A DNA stretch of 64,000 nucleotides, taken from the NCBI GenBank assembly GCA_017448245.1, contig JAFSLV010000019.1:1-64000 (forward strand). Direction: 5' to 3'. Both the position numbers and the translations under genes were made by a program. Below the pieces are notes generated by a model. It did not search any database. It was given only the letters and a program-made list of their open reading frames with translations, and had not been told where the DNA came from. Shown here piece after piece: positions 1-7,886 of the stretch. The number at the start of each line of letters is the position of its first letter. Positions within the stretch are counted from its first letter, which is position 1. This stretch comes from Lachnospiraceae bacterium (lineage in GTDB: Bacteria > Bacillota > Clostridia > Lachnospirales > Lachnospiraceae).

Positions 1-262
<262 letters not shown>

Positions 263-303
263 TTTGTCTGTTTTGATCTTCTGTATTGAGTTTTTAAGGT
301 CAT

Positions 304-333
304 AAAAAGAGCCGTGTGTATGGCTCTTTTTTT
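304..333. terminator. Bidirectional intrinsic terminator after the rRNA operon
   Basis: AAAAAGAGCC, an 8-base loop and GGCTCTTTTTTT form a GC-containing stem with a run of T on both strands. It can end rRNA transcription on the plus strand and the esterase transcript coming from the right on the minus strand. Confidence 0.85.
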
Positions 334-376
334 ATTCTTACCGGTGATGAATGCCTGCACGGCGTTGCGGGAGAAT

Positions 377-1534
377 TCATGGTTGTACGTCAGGCGCCTC
401 CTTCAGCCACGCGGTATAAGCTTCCTCATAAACACTGTAATGATAGGCATGACCGTAGTCTGTTGCGACATGCATGGTCAGATCACAGCCGGCGGCCAAA
501 GCTGCCTGCTCATAGCGGAGCGCTGTTTCGGTGCCTACGACAGAGTCGGCAGTTCCGTAGCTGACAAATTGCCGGACACTTGCGGAACGAAAGTTTTCAG
601 ACAGATCCGTATCCTTAAGGATCTGCGTGCGGATGTCCTCGTTGCGCAGATCGTCGGCGTCAAACAGGGCAAACAGCATCGGTACGTTATGGTAGAAATC
701 CAGCAGCGGATAGATCATGGCGGCATGCTGTACCGTGTCGTCTTCGGCGTCGATTTCATCCGGCATATACGAATCGGGAAACAGGTTGTTGCCCATGACG
801 AGATTGATGTAGCTGCCTGTCTGGTAGGCGCCCGCGGAAAAGCCGATCAGTCCGATGTTATCCGCGGGAAAACCGTAATCGTCCGCAAAATGCCGGATAA
901 ATCGCACGGAACGCTGTACATCGAGCTGCGGCAGGGGATATTCGTAGGGGTTGGAGCGGTAGTGCAGCACAAAGGCATCGTAGCCCGCCTCATTACACAG
1001 CAGTGCCACGTCTTTGCTTTCGCCGGTTCCTCCGTCCATCGACTTGTAGACGTAGCCGCCGCCGGGCAGGATAATGATGGCGCCCAGCGGATTTTCGACG
1101 AGATAGGGAATCAGATACGGCGCATCCTCAAAGGTCGCTTTTTCATAGCCCTGTACGATTTCATAAAAGTAAGTCAGCGTATCGACGATCTGCTCCGCAT
1201 CCTCGTAAGTGTCGCGGCACAGATGCCCCGTCAGCGAAAAGGCGTCATCCTGATTGCTGCCCAGATCCACATTCATGAAATCAAGCTTATTTTCCCTGCT
1301 GCTCCCGGGGATCTGCCCCCACACGGTAAAGTGGTTTTCGTAATCCGCAACACGCGAAAAGATGGAGGGATCCTGCACGGGAAGCGGATCTTCAGCGGTT
1401 GTTTGTGCATCATTTGGCGGATCCGTGACGGTTGCGGCAGGCGAGTACTCCACGGCGCAGCCCGTAAAAAAAAGTACGGCAGAACAGGTGAGTACGAGGA
1501 GATTGCGTATAAGGAGTGAGAGTTGTCTTTTCAT
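377..1534 (-). CDS. Secreted alpha/beta-hydrolase (esterase/lipase-like) lipoprotein
   Basis: The 385-residue product starts with a lipoprotein signal peptide (MKRQLS, hydrophobic stretch, lipobox FFTGC), so it should be anchored outside the membrane. The body is an alpha/beta-hydrolase of the BD-FAE/acetyl-esterase type. A GGG oxyanion motif follows the strand IIILP, the nucleophile elbow is GFSAG, and the likely acid and base are in YGTADS and DYGHAYH. The substrate cannot be told; acyl esters on plant or host glycans are an inference. A longer reading frame starts at 1603, but the Met at 1534 begins a proper signal peptide. No strong ribosome binding site is visible. It is a single gene convergent with the rRNA operon. 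Confidence 0.8.
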   Translation of the reverse strand: MKRQLSLLIRNLLVLTCSAVLFFTGCAVEYSPAATVTDPPNDAQTTAEDPLPVQDPSIFSRVADYENHFTVWGQIPGSSRENKLDFMNVDLGSNQDDAFSLTGHLCRDTYEDAEQIVDTLTYFYEIVQGYEKATFEDAPYLIPYLVENPLGAIIILPGGGYVYKSMDGGTGESKDVALLCNEAGYDAFVLHYRSNPYEYPLPQLDVQRSVRFIRHFADDYGFPADNIGLIGFSAGAYQTGSYINLVMGNNLFPDSYMPDEIDAEDDTVQHAAMIYPLLDFYHNVPMLFALFDADDLRNEDIRTQILKDTDLSENFRSASVRQFVSYGTADSVVGTETALRYEQAALAAGCDLTMHVATDYGHAYHYSVYEEAYTAWLKEAPDVQP

Positions 1535-1662
1535 GGTAATAATGTACCATATATTTTTGAAAAAATCATTTTTTTCGCCATAAATGTGTGGTATAATGTT
1601 CAAAAGAAGACGGTTGTGCGGCGCTTTTTTCCGAAATTAGGGAAAAAGTTTGAATTGTCTAT

Positions 1663-1689
1663 TAAATTTATACAGTTTTTAACCGATAA
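1663..1689 (+). promoter_or_regulatory. Sigma-28 (SigD/FliA) type promoter for cheV
   Basis: TAAATTTA at 1663-1670 and ACCGATAA at 1682-1689 match the flagellar/chemotaxis sigma factor pattern TAAA-N15-GCCGATAA with correct spacing and one mismatch in the -10 element. It lies 63 bases before the cheV start, in an AT-rich gap without a good sigma-A promoter. Confidence 0.7.
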
Positions 1690-1752
1690 CATTTTAGAAC
1701 TATGTGGCGATGGCGGGAGACCGCCGACTAATCTGACAGAGAGGTGGGCATA

Positions 1753-2685
1753 GTGGATTCTAACATTTTAATGGAAAGCGGCACCAATGAACTCGAGATA
1801 CTGGAGTTTATGATCGATGATCATTGCTACGGTATCAATGTGGCCAAGATCAAGGAGATCATCACATTTCAGGAGGTGACGCCGGTTCCCAACGCGCACC
1901 CGTCAATCGAAGGCATTTTTATGCCGCGTGACATGATGATCACCGCAATCGACCTGCGCAACTGTCTGCAGCGCGGTGCGTCAGCGCCGGGAGGACTCTT
2001 CATCATCACCAACTTCAACAAGCTGGATATTGCCTTCCATGTGGATTCGGTGACGGGCATTCATCGTTTCAACTGGGCGGATATCATCAAACCGGATGCG
2101 ACCATGTCGACGGTGGAAAAGAGTGTCACGACCGGTATCATCAAGTTTGATGACAGGCTTATCATCATTCTCGACTTTGAAAAGATCGTCTCGGATATCA
2201 ATCCGAATACCGGTCTTAATATGGATCAGCTCAAGATGTTCAAAGCGCGCCCGAGGAACGAGATCCCGATCATCCTTGCGGAGGACTCGCAGTTGCTCAA
2301 CAAACTGATCGTGGATTCGCTGCATAAGTCCGGCTACAACAACGTCAAGAATTTTGAGAACGGCAAGCTTGCCTATGACTTTGTACAGCAGTGCAAGGAT
2401 GCCGGCGTTCTCGATGAAAAGGTGCGTTGCATCATCACGGATATTGAGATGCCGCTGATGGACGGCCATCGTCTGACCAAGATGATTAAAACCGACGATG
2501 CGACCAAACATATACCGGTGGTGATTTTCTCCTCTCTGGTCAATGAGGAGATGCGGAAAAAGGGTGAATCGCTCGGTGCGGACAGACAGTTGTCCAAACC
2601 CGAGATCGGACATCTGGTTGCCACCATCGACGAGCTGGTTAACGGTCTTGCACCAAAGGAAATTGAAGCTGCGGAAGAAGCGTGA
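1753..2685 (+). CDS. cheV: Chemotaxis coupling protein CheV (CheW-receiver fusion)
   Basis: The 310-residue protein has a CheW-like domain (about residues 10-155, with FMIDDHCYGINVAKIKEI) and a response-regulator receiver domain (about 175-295). The receiver shows the acidic pocket LAEDS, the phosphorylatable Asp in TDIEMPLMDG (about D230) and the conserved Lys in LSKPE (about K282). CheV couples chemoreceptors to CheA and adapts signalling when phosphorylated; it is cytoplasmic at receptor arrays. I chose the GTG at 1753 because GAGAGGTG sits six bases ahead; a GTG at 1744 would lie inside that site. A sigma-28 type promoter precedes it. No other che genes are in the window, so this is a detached chemotaxis locus with the repeat protein that follows. 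Confidence 0.95.
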   Translation: MDSNILMESGTNELEILEFMIDDHCYGINVAKIKEIITFQEVTPVPNAHPSIEGIFMPRDMMITAIDLRNCLQRGASAPGGLFIITNFNKLDIAFHVDSVTGIHRFNWADIIKPDATMSTVEKSVTTGIIKFDDRLIIILDFEKIVSDINPNTGLNMDQLKMFKARPRNEIPIILAEDSQLLNKLIVDSLHKSGYNNVKNFENGKLAYDFVQQCKDAGVLDEKVRCIITDIEMPLMDGHRLTKMIKTDDATKHIPVVIFSSLVNEEMRKKGESLGADRQLSKPEIGHLVATIDELVNGLAPKEIEAAEEA

Positions 2686-2714
2686 TGACCGCATAACGCT
2701 ATGAGGTAGAAAGG

Positions 2715-2765
2715 GGACGCACAATGGAACGCAAAGCGCGGTCCGGTGCGTCCTTTATACTTTTT
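2715..2765 (+). terminator. Hairpin with T-rich tail between cheV and the repeat protein gene
   Basis: GGACGCAC (2715-2722) and GTGCGTCC (2746-2753) form a perfect 8-bp stem with a 23-base loop, followed by TTTATACTTTTT. The loop is long, so this may be a partial terminator that lowers readthrough from cheV into the downstream gene. A 30-codon open frame with a good ribosome binding site starts inside it at 2724; I do not call it as a gene. Confidence 0.5.
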
Positions 2766-2785
2766 AAGTACGGCCGGGGATGCAT

Positions 2786-5700
2786 ATGGACGAGAAGTAT
2801 CTGGATTCCCTGATGGAATCGGTTTCCAAAACAAAATCTCAAACGAACGGCGCCTCCATGAATATGGAGATGGAGGCGGCTGAGCGTGAGCTTGCGCGTC
2901 TTGACGAATTGCTCAAGATGGCGGATCAGAGCATTCTCGTCGACCAGAGTCTGGAGCAGAGACTGCAGGCATTTGAGGCTGCGGCAGAAAAAGCGAAGCA
3001 GGCACCGCCGCCGGTGATGCATGTCAGCGAGGAAGCTCAGACCTTTGAGGAAGCGCCGGATCTGCGTGATGAGGAAGAAATCGCACTGGATGCGGCGATC
3101 TCGGATGCAGAGCATGTGATGGAAGAAGCGGCACCGGAGCCGGAACCTGAGCCGGAGATGGAAATGCCGGCAGTGGAAGAGCCGCTGCCGGAGGAGCCGT
3201 TGCCGGAGCCGGAGATGGAGATGCCGGCTGCGGAAGAGCCGTTACCGGAGCCGGAGATCGAGATGCCGTTGCCGGAGGAGTCGTTACCGGAGCCCGAGCC
3301 GGAGATGGAGATGCTGGTGCCGGAAGAGCCGCTGCCGGAGTTTGACGCAGACAGTGGTCTGAGCCCGGAGCAGCTGGAGATCCTGGCGGCCGAGACGGGC
3401 GGCCTTGAGATGCCTGTGACGGAAGAACCGTTGTCGGAGCCTGAGATGGAGATGCCGGCGATGGAGGAACCCTTGCCGGAGCCTGAGATCGAAATGTCGG
3501 CGATGGAGGAACCCTTGCCGGAGCCTGAGATCGAAATGCCGGCGATGGAAGAGCCGTTACCGGAGCCCGAGCCTGAGATCGAGATGCCGGCGATGGAAGA
3601 TCCCTTGCCGGAGCCCGAGATCGAAATGCCGGCAGTGGAAGAGCCGCTGCCGGAGTTTGACGCAGACAGTGGTCTGAGCCCGGAGCAACTGGAGATCCTG
3701 GCGGCCGAGACAGGCGGCCTTGATATGCCTGTGGCGGAAGAACCGTTGCCGGAGCCGGAGATGGAGATGCCGGTGATGGAAGAGTCGTTACCGGAGCCCG
3801 AGCCGGAGATCGAAATGCCGGCAGTGGAAGAGCCGGTGCCTGAGCCGGAGATGGAGATGCCGGCTGCGGAAGAGCCGTTACCGGAACCCGAGCCGGAGAT
3901 TGAGATGCCGGTGATGGAAGAGCCGCTGCCTGAGCCGGAGATGGAGATGCCGACTGCGGAAGAGCCGTTACCGGAGCCTGAGATCGAGATGCCGCTGCCG
4001 GAGTTTGACGCAGACAGTGGTCTGAGTCCGGAGCAGCTGGAGATCCTGGCGGCCGAGACGGGCGGCCTTGATATGCCTGTGGCGGAAGAACCGTTGCCGG
4101 AGCCTGAGATGGAGATGCCGGTGATGGAAGAGCCGCTGCCTGAGCCGGAGATGGAGATGCCGGTGATGGAAGTGCCGTTACCGGAGCCTGAGATGGAGAT
4201 GCCGGTGATGGAAGAGCCGCTGCCGGAGTTTGACGCAGACAGTGGTCTGAGTCCGGAGCAGCTGGAGATCCTGGCGGCCGAGACGGGCGGCCTTGATATG
4301 CCTGTGGCGGAGGACCCGTTGCCGGAGCCGGAGATCGAGATGCCGGCGATGGAGGAACCCTTGCCGGAGCCGGAGATCGAAATGCCGGCGATAGAAGAGC
4401 CGCTGCCGGAACCGGAGATCGAGATGCCGGCGATGGAAGATCCCTTGCCGGAGCCCGAGATCGAAATGCCGGCAGTGGAAGAGCCGTTGCCGGAGTTTGA
4501 CGCAGACAGTGGTCTGAGTCCGGAGCAGCTGGAGATCCTGGCGGCCGAGACAGGCGACCTTGATATGCCTGTGGCGGAGGAACCGTTGCCGGAGCCTGAG
4601 ATGGAGATGCCGGCGATGGAGGAGCCGTTGCCGGAGCCGGAGGTCGAGATGCCGGCGATAGAAGAGCCGCTGCCGGAACCTGAGATCGAGATGCCGGCTG
4701 CGGAAGAGCCGTTGCCGGAGCCCGAGCAGGAGATTGAGATGCCGGCTGCAGAAGAGCCGTTGCCGGAGCTGGAACCCGTACCTGAGCCGGAGCCTGCGCC
4801 TGCGGTCGAACTGCCGGATGATCCGAATGCAATCCTGACGCCGGAGCAGATCGCGGCCCTCGCGGCGGCGGCGGAAGCACCTGCGGCGGAGCCCGAACCC
4901 GCTCCCGAGCCTGCGCCGGAACCGGAACCTGCACCTGCGCCGGATCTTGCGGCTGCGGTCGAACTGCCGGATGACCCGAATGCGATCCTGACGCCGGAGC
5001 AGATCGCGGCCCTCGCGGCGGCAGCGGAAGCACCCGCGGCGGAGCCCGAACCCGCTCCCGAGCCTGCGCCGGAACCCGCACCTGAGCCGGAGCCTGCGCC
5101 TGCAGTCGAACTGCCGGATGACCCGAATGCGATCCTGACGCCGGAGCAGATCGCGGCCCTCGCGGCGGCGGCGGAAGCCCCCGCGGCGGAGTCCGAACCC
5201 GCACCCGAACCCACACCGGAGCCGGAATCCGCACCTGCGCCGGATCTTGCGCCTGCGGTCGAACTGCCGGATGATCCGAATGCAATCCTGACGCCGGAGC
5301 AGATCGCGGCCCTTGCGGCGGCGGCGGAAGCCCCCGCGGCGGAGCCCGAACCCGCACCCGAGCCTGAGCCGGAACCTGCACCTGCGCCGGAGCCTGCGCC
5401 TGCGGTCGAGCTGCCGGATGATCCGAATGCAATCCTGACGCCGGAGCAGATCGCGGCCCTCGCGGCGGCGGCGGAAGCGCCCGCGGCGGAGCCCGAACCC
5501 GCACCCGAACCCACACCTGCGCCGGATCTTGCGGCTGCGGTCGAACTGCCGGATGACCCGAATGCGATCCTGACGCCGGAGCAGATCGCGGCCCTCGCGG
5601 CGGCGGCGGAAGCCCCCGCGGCGGAGCCCGAACCCGCGCCCGAACCCACACCGGAGCCGGAACCCGCACCTGCGCCGGATCTTGCGCCTGCGGTCGAACT

Positions 5701-7165
5701 GCCGAATGACCCGAATGCGATCCTGACGCCGGAGCAGATCGCGGCCCTCGCGGCGGCGGCGGAAGCCCCCGCGGCGGAGCCCGAACCTGCGCCCGAAGCC
5801 TCCGATGAACCGGATATAGGTGCTGCGCTGAGCGCGCTGGGTGACGTGGATCCGAATGCCACACTGAGCGCGGAGGACATCGAGAAGATGTTTGATGCGG
5901 CTGGCCGGACAACGCCCGCACAGGAAGCGGAAGCGTCCGAAGAGGCACCGGCAGACGAACTCGACCTGACGGCGCTTGCGGAAGGCGAGGGTCTGGATAT
6001 TCCCGAAATCAACATCGGCGAAGCGATTTCCGCTGAGAATGCCGAAGCGTTACTGGATACCGACGCGGATCTTGCGGAACTCGATGCACTGATGAATTCG
6101 CTCAAGACGGATGATATCGAGGATCTGGAGACGGAAGAAGACATCCGGGATATCGATGTCGAGCCCCAGGTGGCTGACCGGTCCGGTGACGATGCCGCGG
6201 AAGAAGCGGCGGTATATCTTGCGGGTCTGTCCGAGGATGACGAGATTCCGGAGGCCGGAAAGAAAAAGGGACTCTTCGGAAAACGCAAAAAGAAAAAAGC
6301 AAAAGCTCCCGCAGAAGAAGGCGCAGAGGGTGAAAAGAAGCCCGGCCTTCTGGCACGGATTCTGAATCTTTTGACGGAGGAAGAAGAGGACGGCGCACCG
6401 GAGGCCGGTGCGGCGGCAGCACTCGCCGAGGGAGAAGACGCGTCTCTTGCTTCACTGACCGATGAAAACCAGCAGGTTTTAAATGAGCTTGCCGAGGAAG
6501 ACAGCGGCAAGAAGAAGAAAGAAAAGAAGAAGAAAGAAAAGAAAGAAAAGCCGAAGAAGGAAAAGAAAGAAAAACCGAAGAAAGAAAAGAAGCCCAAGAA
6601 AGAAAAGCCGAAGAAGGAAAAGCCGGTTCCTACGGGACCGCCGCAAAAGCGTGTGCCGCCCAAACGGGTGGCGGTGGCAGCGCTCTTTGCCGCAACGCTC
6701 GGTGTACTCTGTATCCTGCCCGCGATGCTTTTGCCGCAGCGGATCGCCATCGGTCATGCGGTTTCAAGCTATTACCAGGGAGATTACACAACGGCCTTTA
6801 AGGAACTGCACGGAAAGGAAAAACTCTCTTCCGAGGCACAGGCAGTGTATGACAAGGCAAGAATCATCGTAAACATGAAGTATTACTATGATTCCTATAA
6901 TAACTACAAACAGGCCGGCATGACGGTGGAGGCGCTCAACGAACTGGTCAAGGGCGTTGTCAGCTATACGCCGCTGCAGGAACAGGCGGCAGCCCTGCAG
7001 GACATCTCGGTCGAAAACGAGCTGCGTGTTTCCTACAACAGCGTGGTAGGTGCCCTGCAGGTGGATTACGGACTTACACCGGAACAGGCGCTGGAGCTCT
7101 ATGCGATCAGCGACCGTCTGCTCTATACCATGCGCCTGCAGCAGATTGCGGGACTCAGGCCGTAA
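2786..7165 (+). CDS. Giant Pro/Glu-repeat membrane protein with FliM-like peptide repeats
   Basis: I know no named family for this 1459-residue protein. In order it shows: a helical N-terminus (about 1-110); an acidic region of EMPxxEEPLPEPE units with five copies of FDADSGLSPEQLEILAAE (starting near residues 186, 291, 407, 482 and 571); seven copies of ELPDDPNAILTPEQIAALAA (about 674-1000); two degenerate copies (TLSAEDIEKMF, AISAENAEALL); a Lys-rich tract (about 1150-1290, KKEKKEKPKK type); one membrane helix (about 1295-1314); and a helical, TPR-like C-terminus of about 145 residues. The basic tract before the helix predicts a cytoplasmic repeat region and an external C-terminus. The SPEQLEIL and TPEQIAAL peptides resemble the CheY-binding N-terminus of FliM (LSQxEIDALL), which fits its place behind cheV. 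The Met at 2786 has GGGGA five bases upstream, better spaced than the Met at 2780. The function is unknown. Confidence 0.85.
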   Translation: MDEKYLDSLMESVSKTKSQTNGASMNMEMEAAERELARLDELLKMADQSILVDQSLEQRLQAFEAAAEKAKQAPPPVMHVSEEAQTFEEAPDLRDEEEIALDAAISDAEHVMEEAAPEPEPEPEMEMPAVEEPLPEEPLPEPEMEMPAAEEPLPEPEIEMPLPEESLPEPEPEMEMLVPEEPLPEFDADSGLSPEQLEILAAETGGLEMPVTEEPLSEPEMEMPAMEEPLPEPEIEMSAMEEPLPEPEIEMPAMEEPLPEPEPEIEMPAMEDPLPEPEIEMPAVEEPLPEFDADSGLSPEQLEILAAETGGLDMPVAEEPLPEPEMEMPVMEESLPEPEPEIEMPAVEEPVPEPEMEMPAAEEPLPEPEPEIEMPVMEEPLPEPEMEMPTAEEPLPEPEIEMPLPEFDADSGLSPEQLEILAAETGGLDMPVAEEPLPEPEMEMPVMEEPLPEPEMEMPVMEVPLPEPEMEMPVMEEPLPEFDADSGLSPEQLEILAAETGGLDMPVAEDPLPEPEIEMPAMEEPLPEPEIEMPAIEEPLPEPEIEMPAMEDPLPEPEIEMPAVEEPLPEFDADSGLSPEQLEILAAETGDLDMPVAEEPLPEPEMEMPAMEEPLPEPEVEMPAIEEPLPEPEIEMPAAEEPLPEPEQEIEMPAAEEPLPELEPVPEPEPAPAVELPDDPNAILTPEQIAALAAAAEAPAAEPEPAPEPAPEPEPAPAPDLAAAVELPDDPNAILTPEQIAALAAAAEAPAAEPEPAPEPAPEPAPEPEPAPAVELPDDPNAILTPEQIAALAAAAEAPAAESEPAPEPTPEPESAPAPDLAPAVELPDDPNAILTPEQIAALAAAAEAPAAEPEPAPEPEPEPAPAPEPAPAVELPDDPNAILTPEQIAALAAAAEAPAAEPEPAPEPTPAPDLAAAVELPDDPNAILTPEQIAALAAAAEAPAAEPEPAPEPTPEPEPAPAPDLAPAVELPNDPNAILTPEQIAALAAAAEAPAAEPEPAPEASDEPDIGAALSALGDVDPNATLSAEDIEKMFDAAGRTTPAQEAEASEEAPADELDLTALAEGEGLDIPEINIGEAISAENAEALLDTDADLAELDALMNSLKTDDIEDLETEEDIRDIDVEPQVADRSGDDAAEEAAVYLAGLSEDDEIPEAGKKKGLFGKRKKKKAKAPAEEGAEGEKKPGLLARILNLLTEEEEDGAPEAGAAAALAEGEDASLASLTDENQQVLNELAEEDSGKKKKEKKKKEKKEKPKKEKKEKPKKEKKPKKEKPKKEKPVPTGPPQKRVPPKRVAVAALFAATLGVLCILPAMLLPQRIAIGHAVSSYYQGDYTTAFKELHGKEKLSSEAQAVYDKARIIVNMKYYYDSYNNYKQAGMTVEALNELVKGVVSYTPLQEQAAALQDISVENELRVSYNSVVGALQVDYGLTPEQALELYAISDRLLYTMRLQQIAGLRP
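3145..5810 (+). repeat. Coding tandem repeats, two unit types
   Basis: 3145-4790 is built from short EMPxxEEPLPEPE-coding units, broken by five copies of a conserved block starting near 3340, 3656, 4004, 4229 and 4496. 4805-5800 holds seven longer units whose GTC-GAA (Val-Glu) marker recurs near 4805, 4958, 5105, 5258, 5405, 5540 and 5693, a period of 135-153 bases. Copies are almost identical in DNA, so recent duplication or gene conversion is likely and copy number may vary between strains or be misassembled. Confidence 0.95.
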
Positions 7166-7187
7166 GGAGGACAGTCAAAAGAACCAC

Positions 7188-7793
7188 ATGACAGCCATCA
7201 TCGATTATGACGCAGGCAATATCAAAAGTGTCGAAAATGCGCTGCGTACACTCGGAGAAGAGGTCATTGTAACAAGGGACGCCGATCAGTTACTGAAAGC
7301 GTCCCGTGTTATTTTGCCGGGTGTCGGCGCCTTTGGCGATGCCATGGATCAGCTGAATGCATTCGGTCTGTGTGGCGTGATACGCCGGATTGCGGATAAC
7401 GGCACACCGTTTTTAGGCATCTGTCTGGGGATGCAGCTCTTATTTGAGTCAAGCGAAGAATCGCCCGGTGTGCGCGGGCTGTCTCTTTTGCGCGGCAGAA
7501 TCCGGCGCTTTCCGGAAAAAAAGGACCTGAAAATCCCGCATATCGGATGGAATGACCTCCGTTTTCCCGTGCGCAAGCGTCTGTTCCACGATATTCCGCA
7601 GAGCTCTTACGTCTATTTTGTACATTCGTATTTTTTGCATGCCGATGATCCGACCATCGTTTCCGCACAGGCGCTCTACGGTCTGATGTTTGATGCCGGC
7701 ATCGAAAAGGACAATCTGTTTGCCTGCCAGTTTCATCCGGAAAAAAGCGCGGATGTCGGGATGCGGATTCTTGAAAACTTTCTTTCCGTATAA
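7188..7793 (+). CDS. hisH: Imidazole glycerol phosphate synthase, glutamine amidotransferase subunit
   Basis: HisH (201 residues) releases ammonia from glutamine and passes it to HisF in histidine synthesis. The class I amidotransferase triad is visible: the Cys in GICLGMQLLF and His-x-Glu in CQFHPEKS. The oxyanion region LPGVGAFGDAM is also present. Length is normal. The ribosome binding site aaggagg at 7164-7170 lies 17 bases before the ATG, which is long, but no other start gives the family N-terminus MTAIIDYDAGN. It follows the repeat protein gene closely. Its partner hisF is not adjacent but 1.5 kb downstream, after a serpin gene. Confidence 0.95.
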   Translation: MTAIIDYDAGNIKSVENALRTLGEEVIVTRDADQLLKASRVILPGVGAFGDAMDQLNAFGLCGVIRRIADNGTPFLGICLGMQLLFESSEESPGVRGLSLLRGRIRRFPEKKDLKIPHIGWNDLRFPVRKRLFHDIPQSSYVYFVHSYFLHADDPTIVSAQALYGLMFDAGIEKDNLFACQFHPEKSADVGMRILENFLSV

Positions 7794-7823
7794 TGCAACA
7801 TGACTGTAAGATTTGCCGGACGA

Positions 7824-7851
7824 TTCTGTCTGTAAGGACAGAAGAGTTTTT
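7824..7851 (+). terminator. Hairpin between hisH and the serpin gene
   Basis: TTCTGTC and GACAGAA form a 7-bp stem with a 6-base loop, followed after three bases by TTTTT. It may be a weak intrinsic terminator that reduces transcription from hisH into the serpin and hisF. Confidence 0.5.
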
Positions 7852-7886
7852 GCGGCGGATTGCGCAAAAGGAAAGCGAGGCAAGGA

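Noticed and set aside
314-1519. 401-codon plus-strand frame
   Set aside because: Antisense to the esterase gene, which has a signal peptide and catalytic motifs.
1523-1753. 76-codon frame before cheV
   Set aside because: It covers the sigma-28 promoter and cheV ribosome binding site and has no family match.
2724-2816. 30-codon frame with a good ribosome binding site inside the hairpin before the repeat gene
   Set aside because: Too short, no recognisable peptide, and it overlaps the start of the large gene out of frame.
4800-5800. Regularly spaced repeats that could suggest a CRISPR array
   Set aside because: The repeats are in frame, vary in length, code for a continuous protein, and have no unique spacers or cas genes.
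3024-6750. Very long open frames of 974 and 1237 codons on the minus strand
   Set aside because: They are antisense to the repeat gene; their Ser/Gly and Pro/Ala-rich content simply mirrors its GC-rich repeats.
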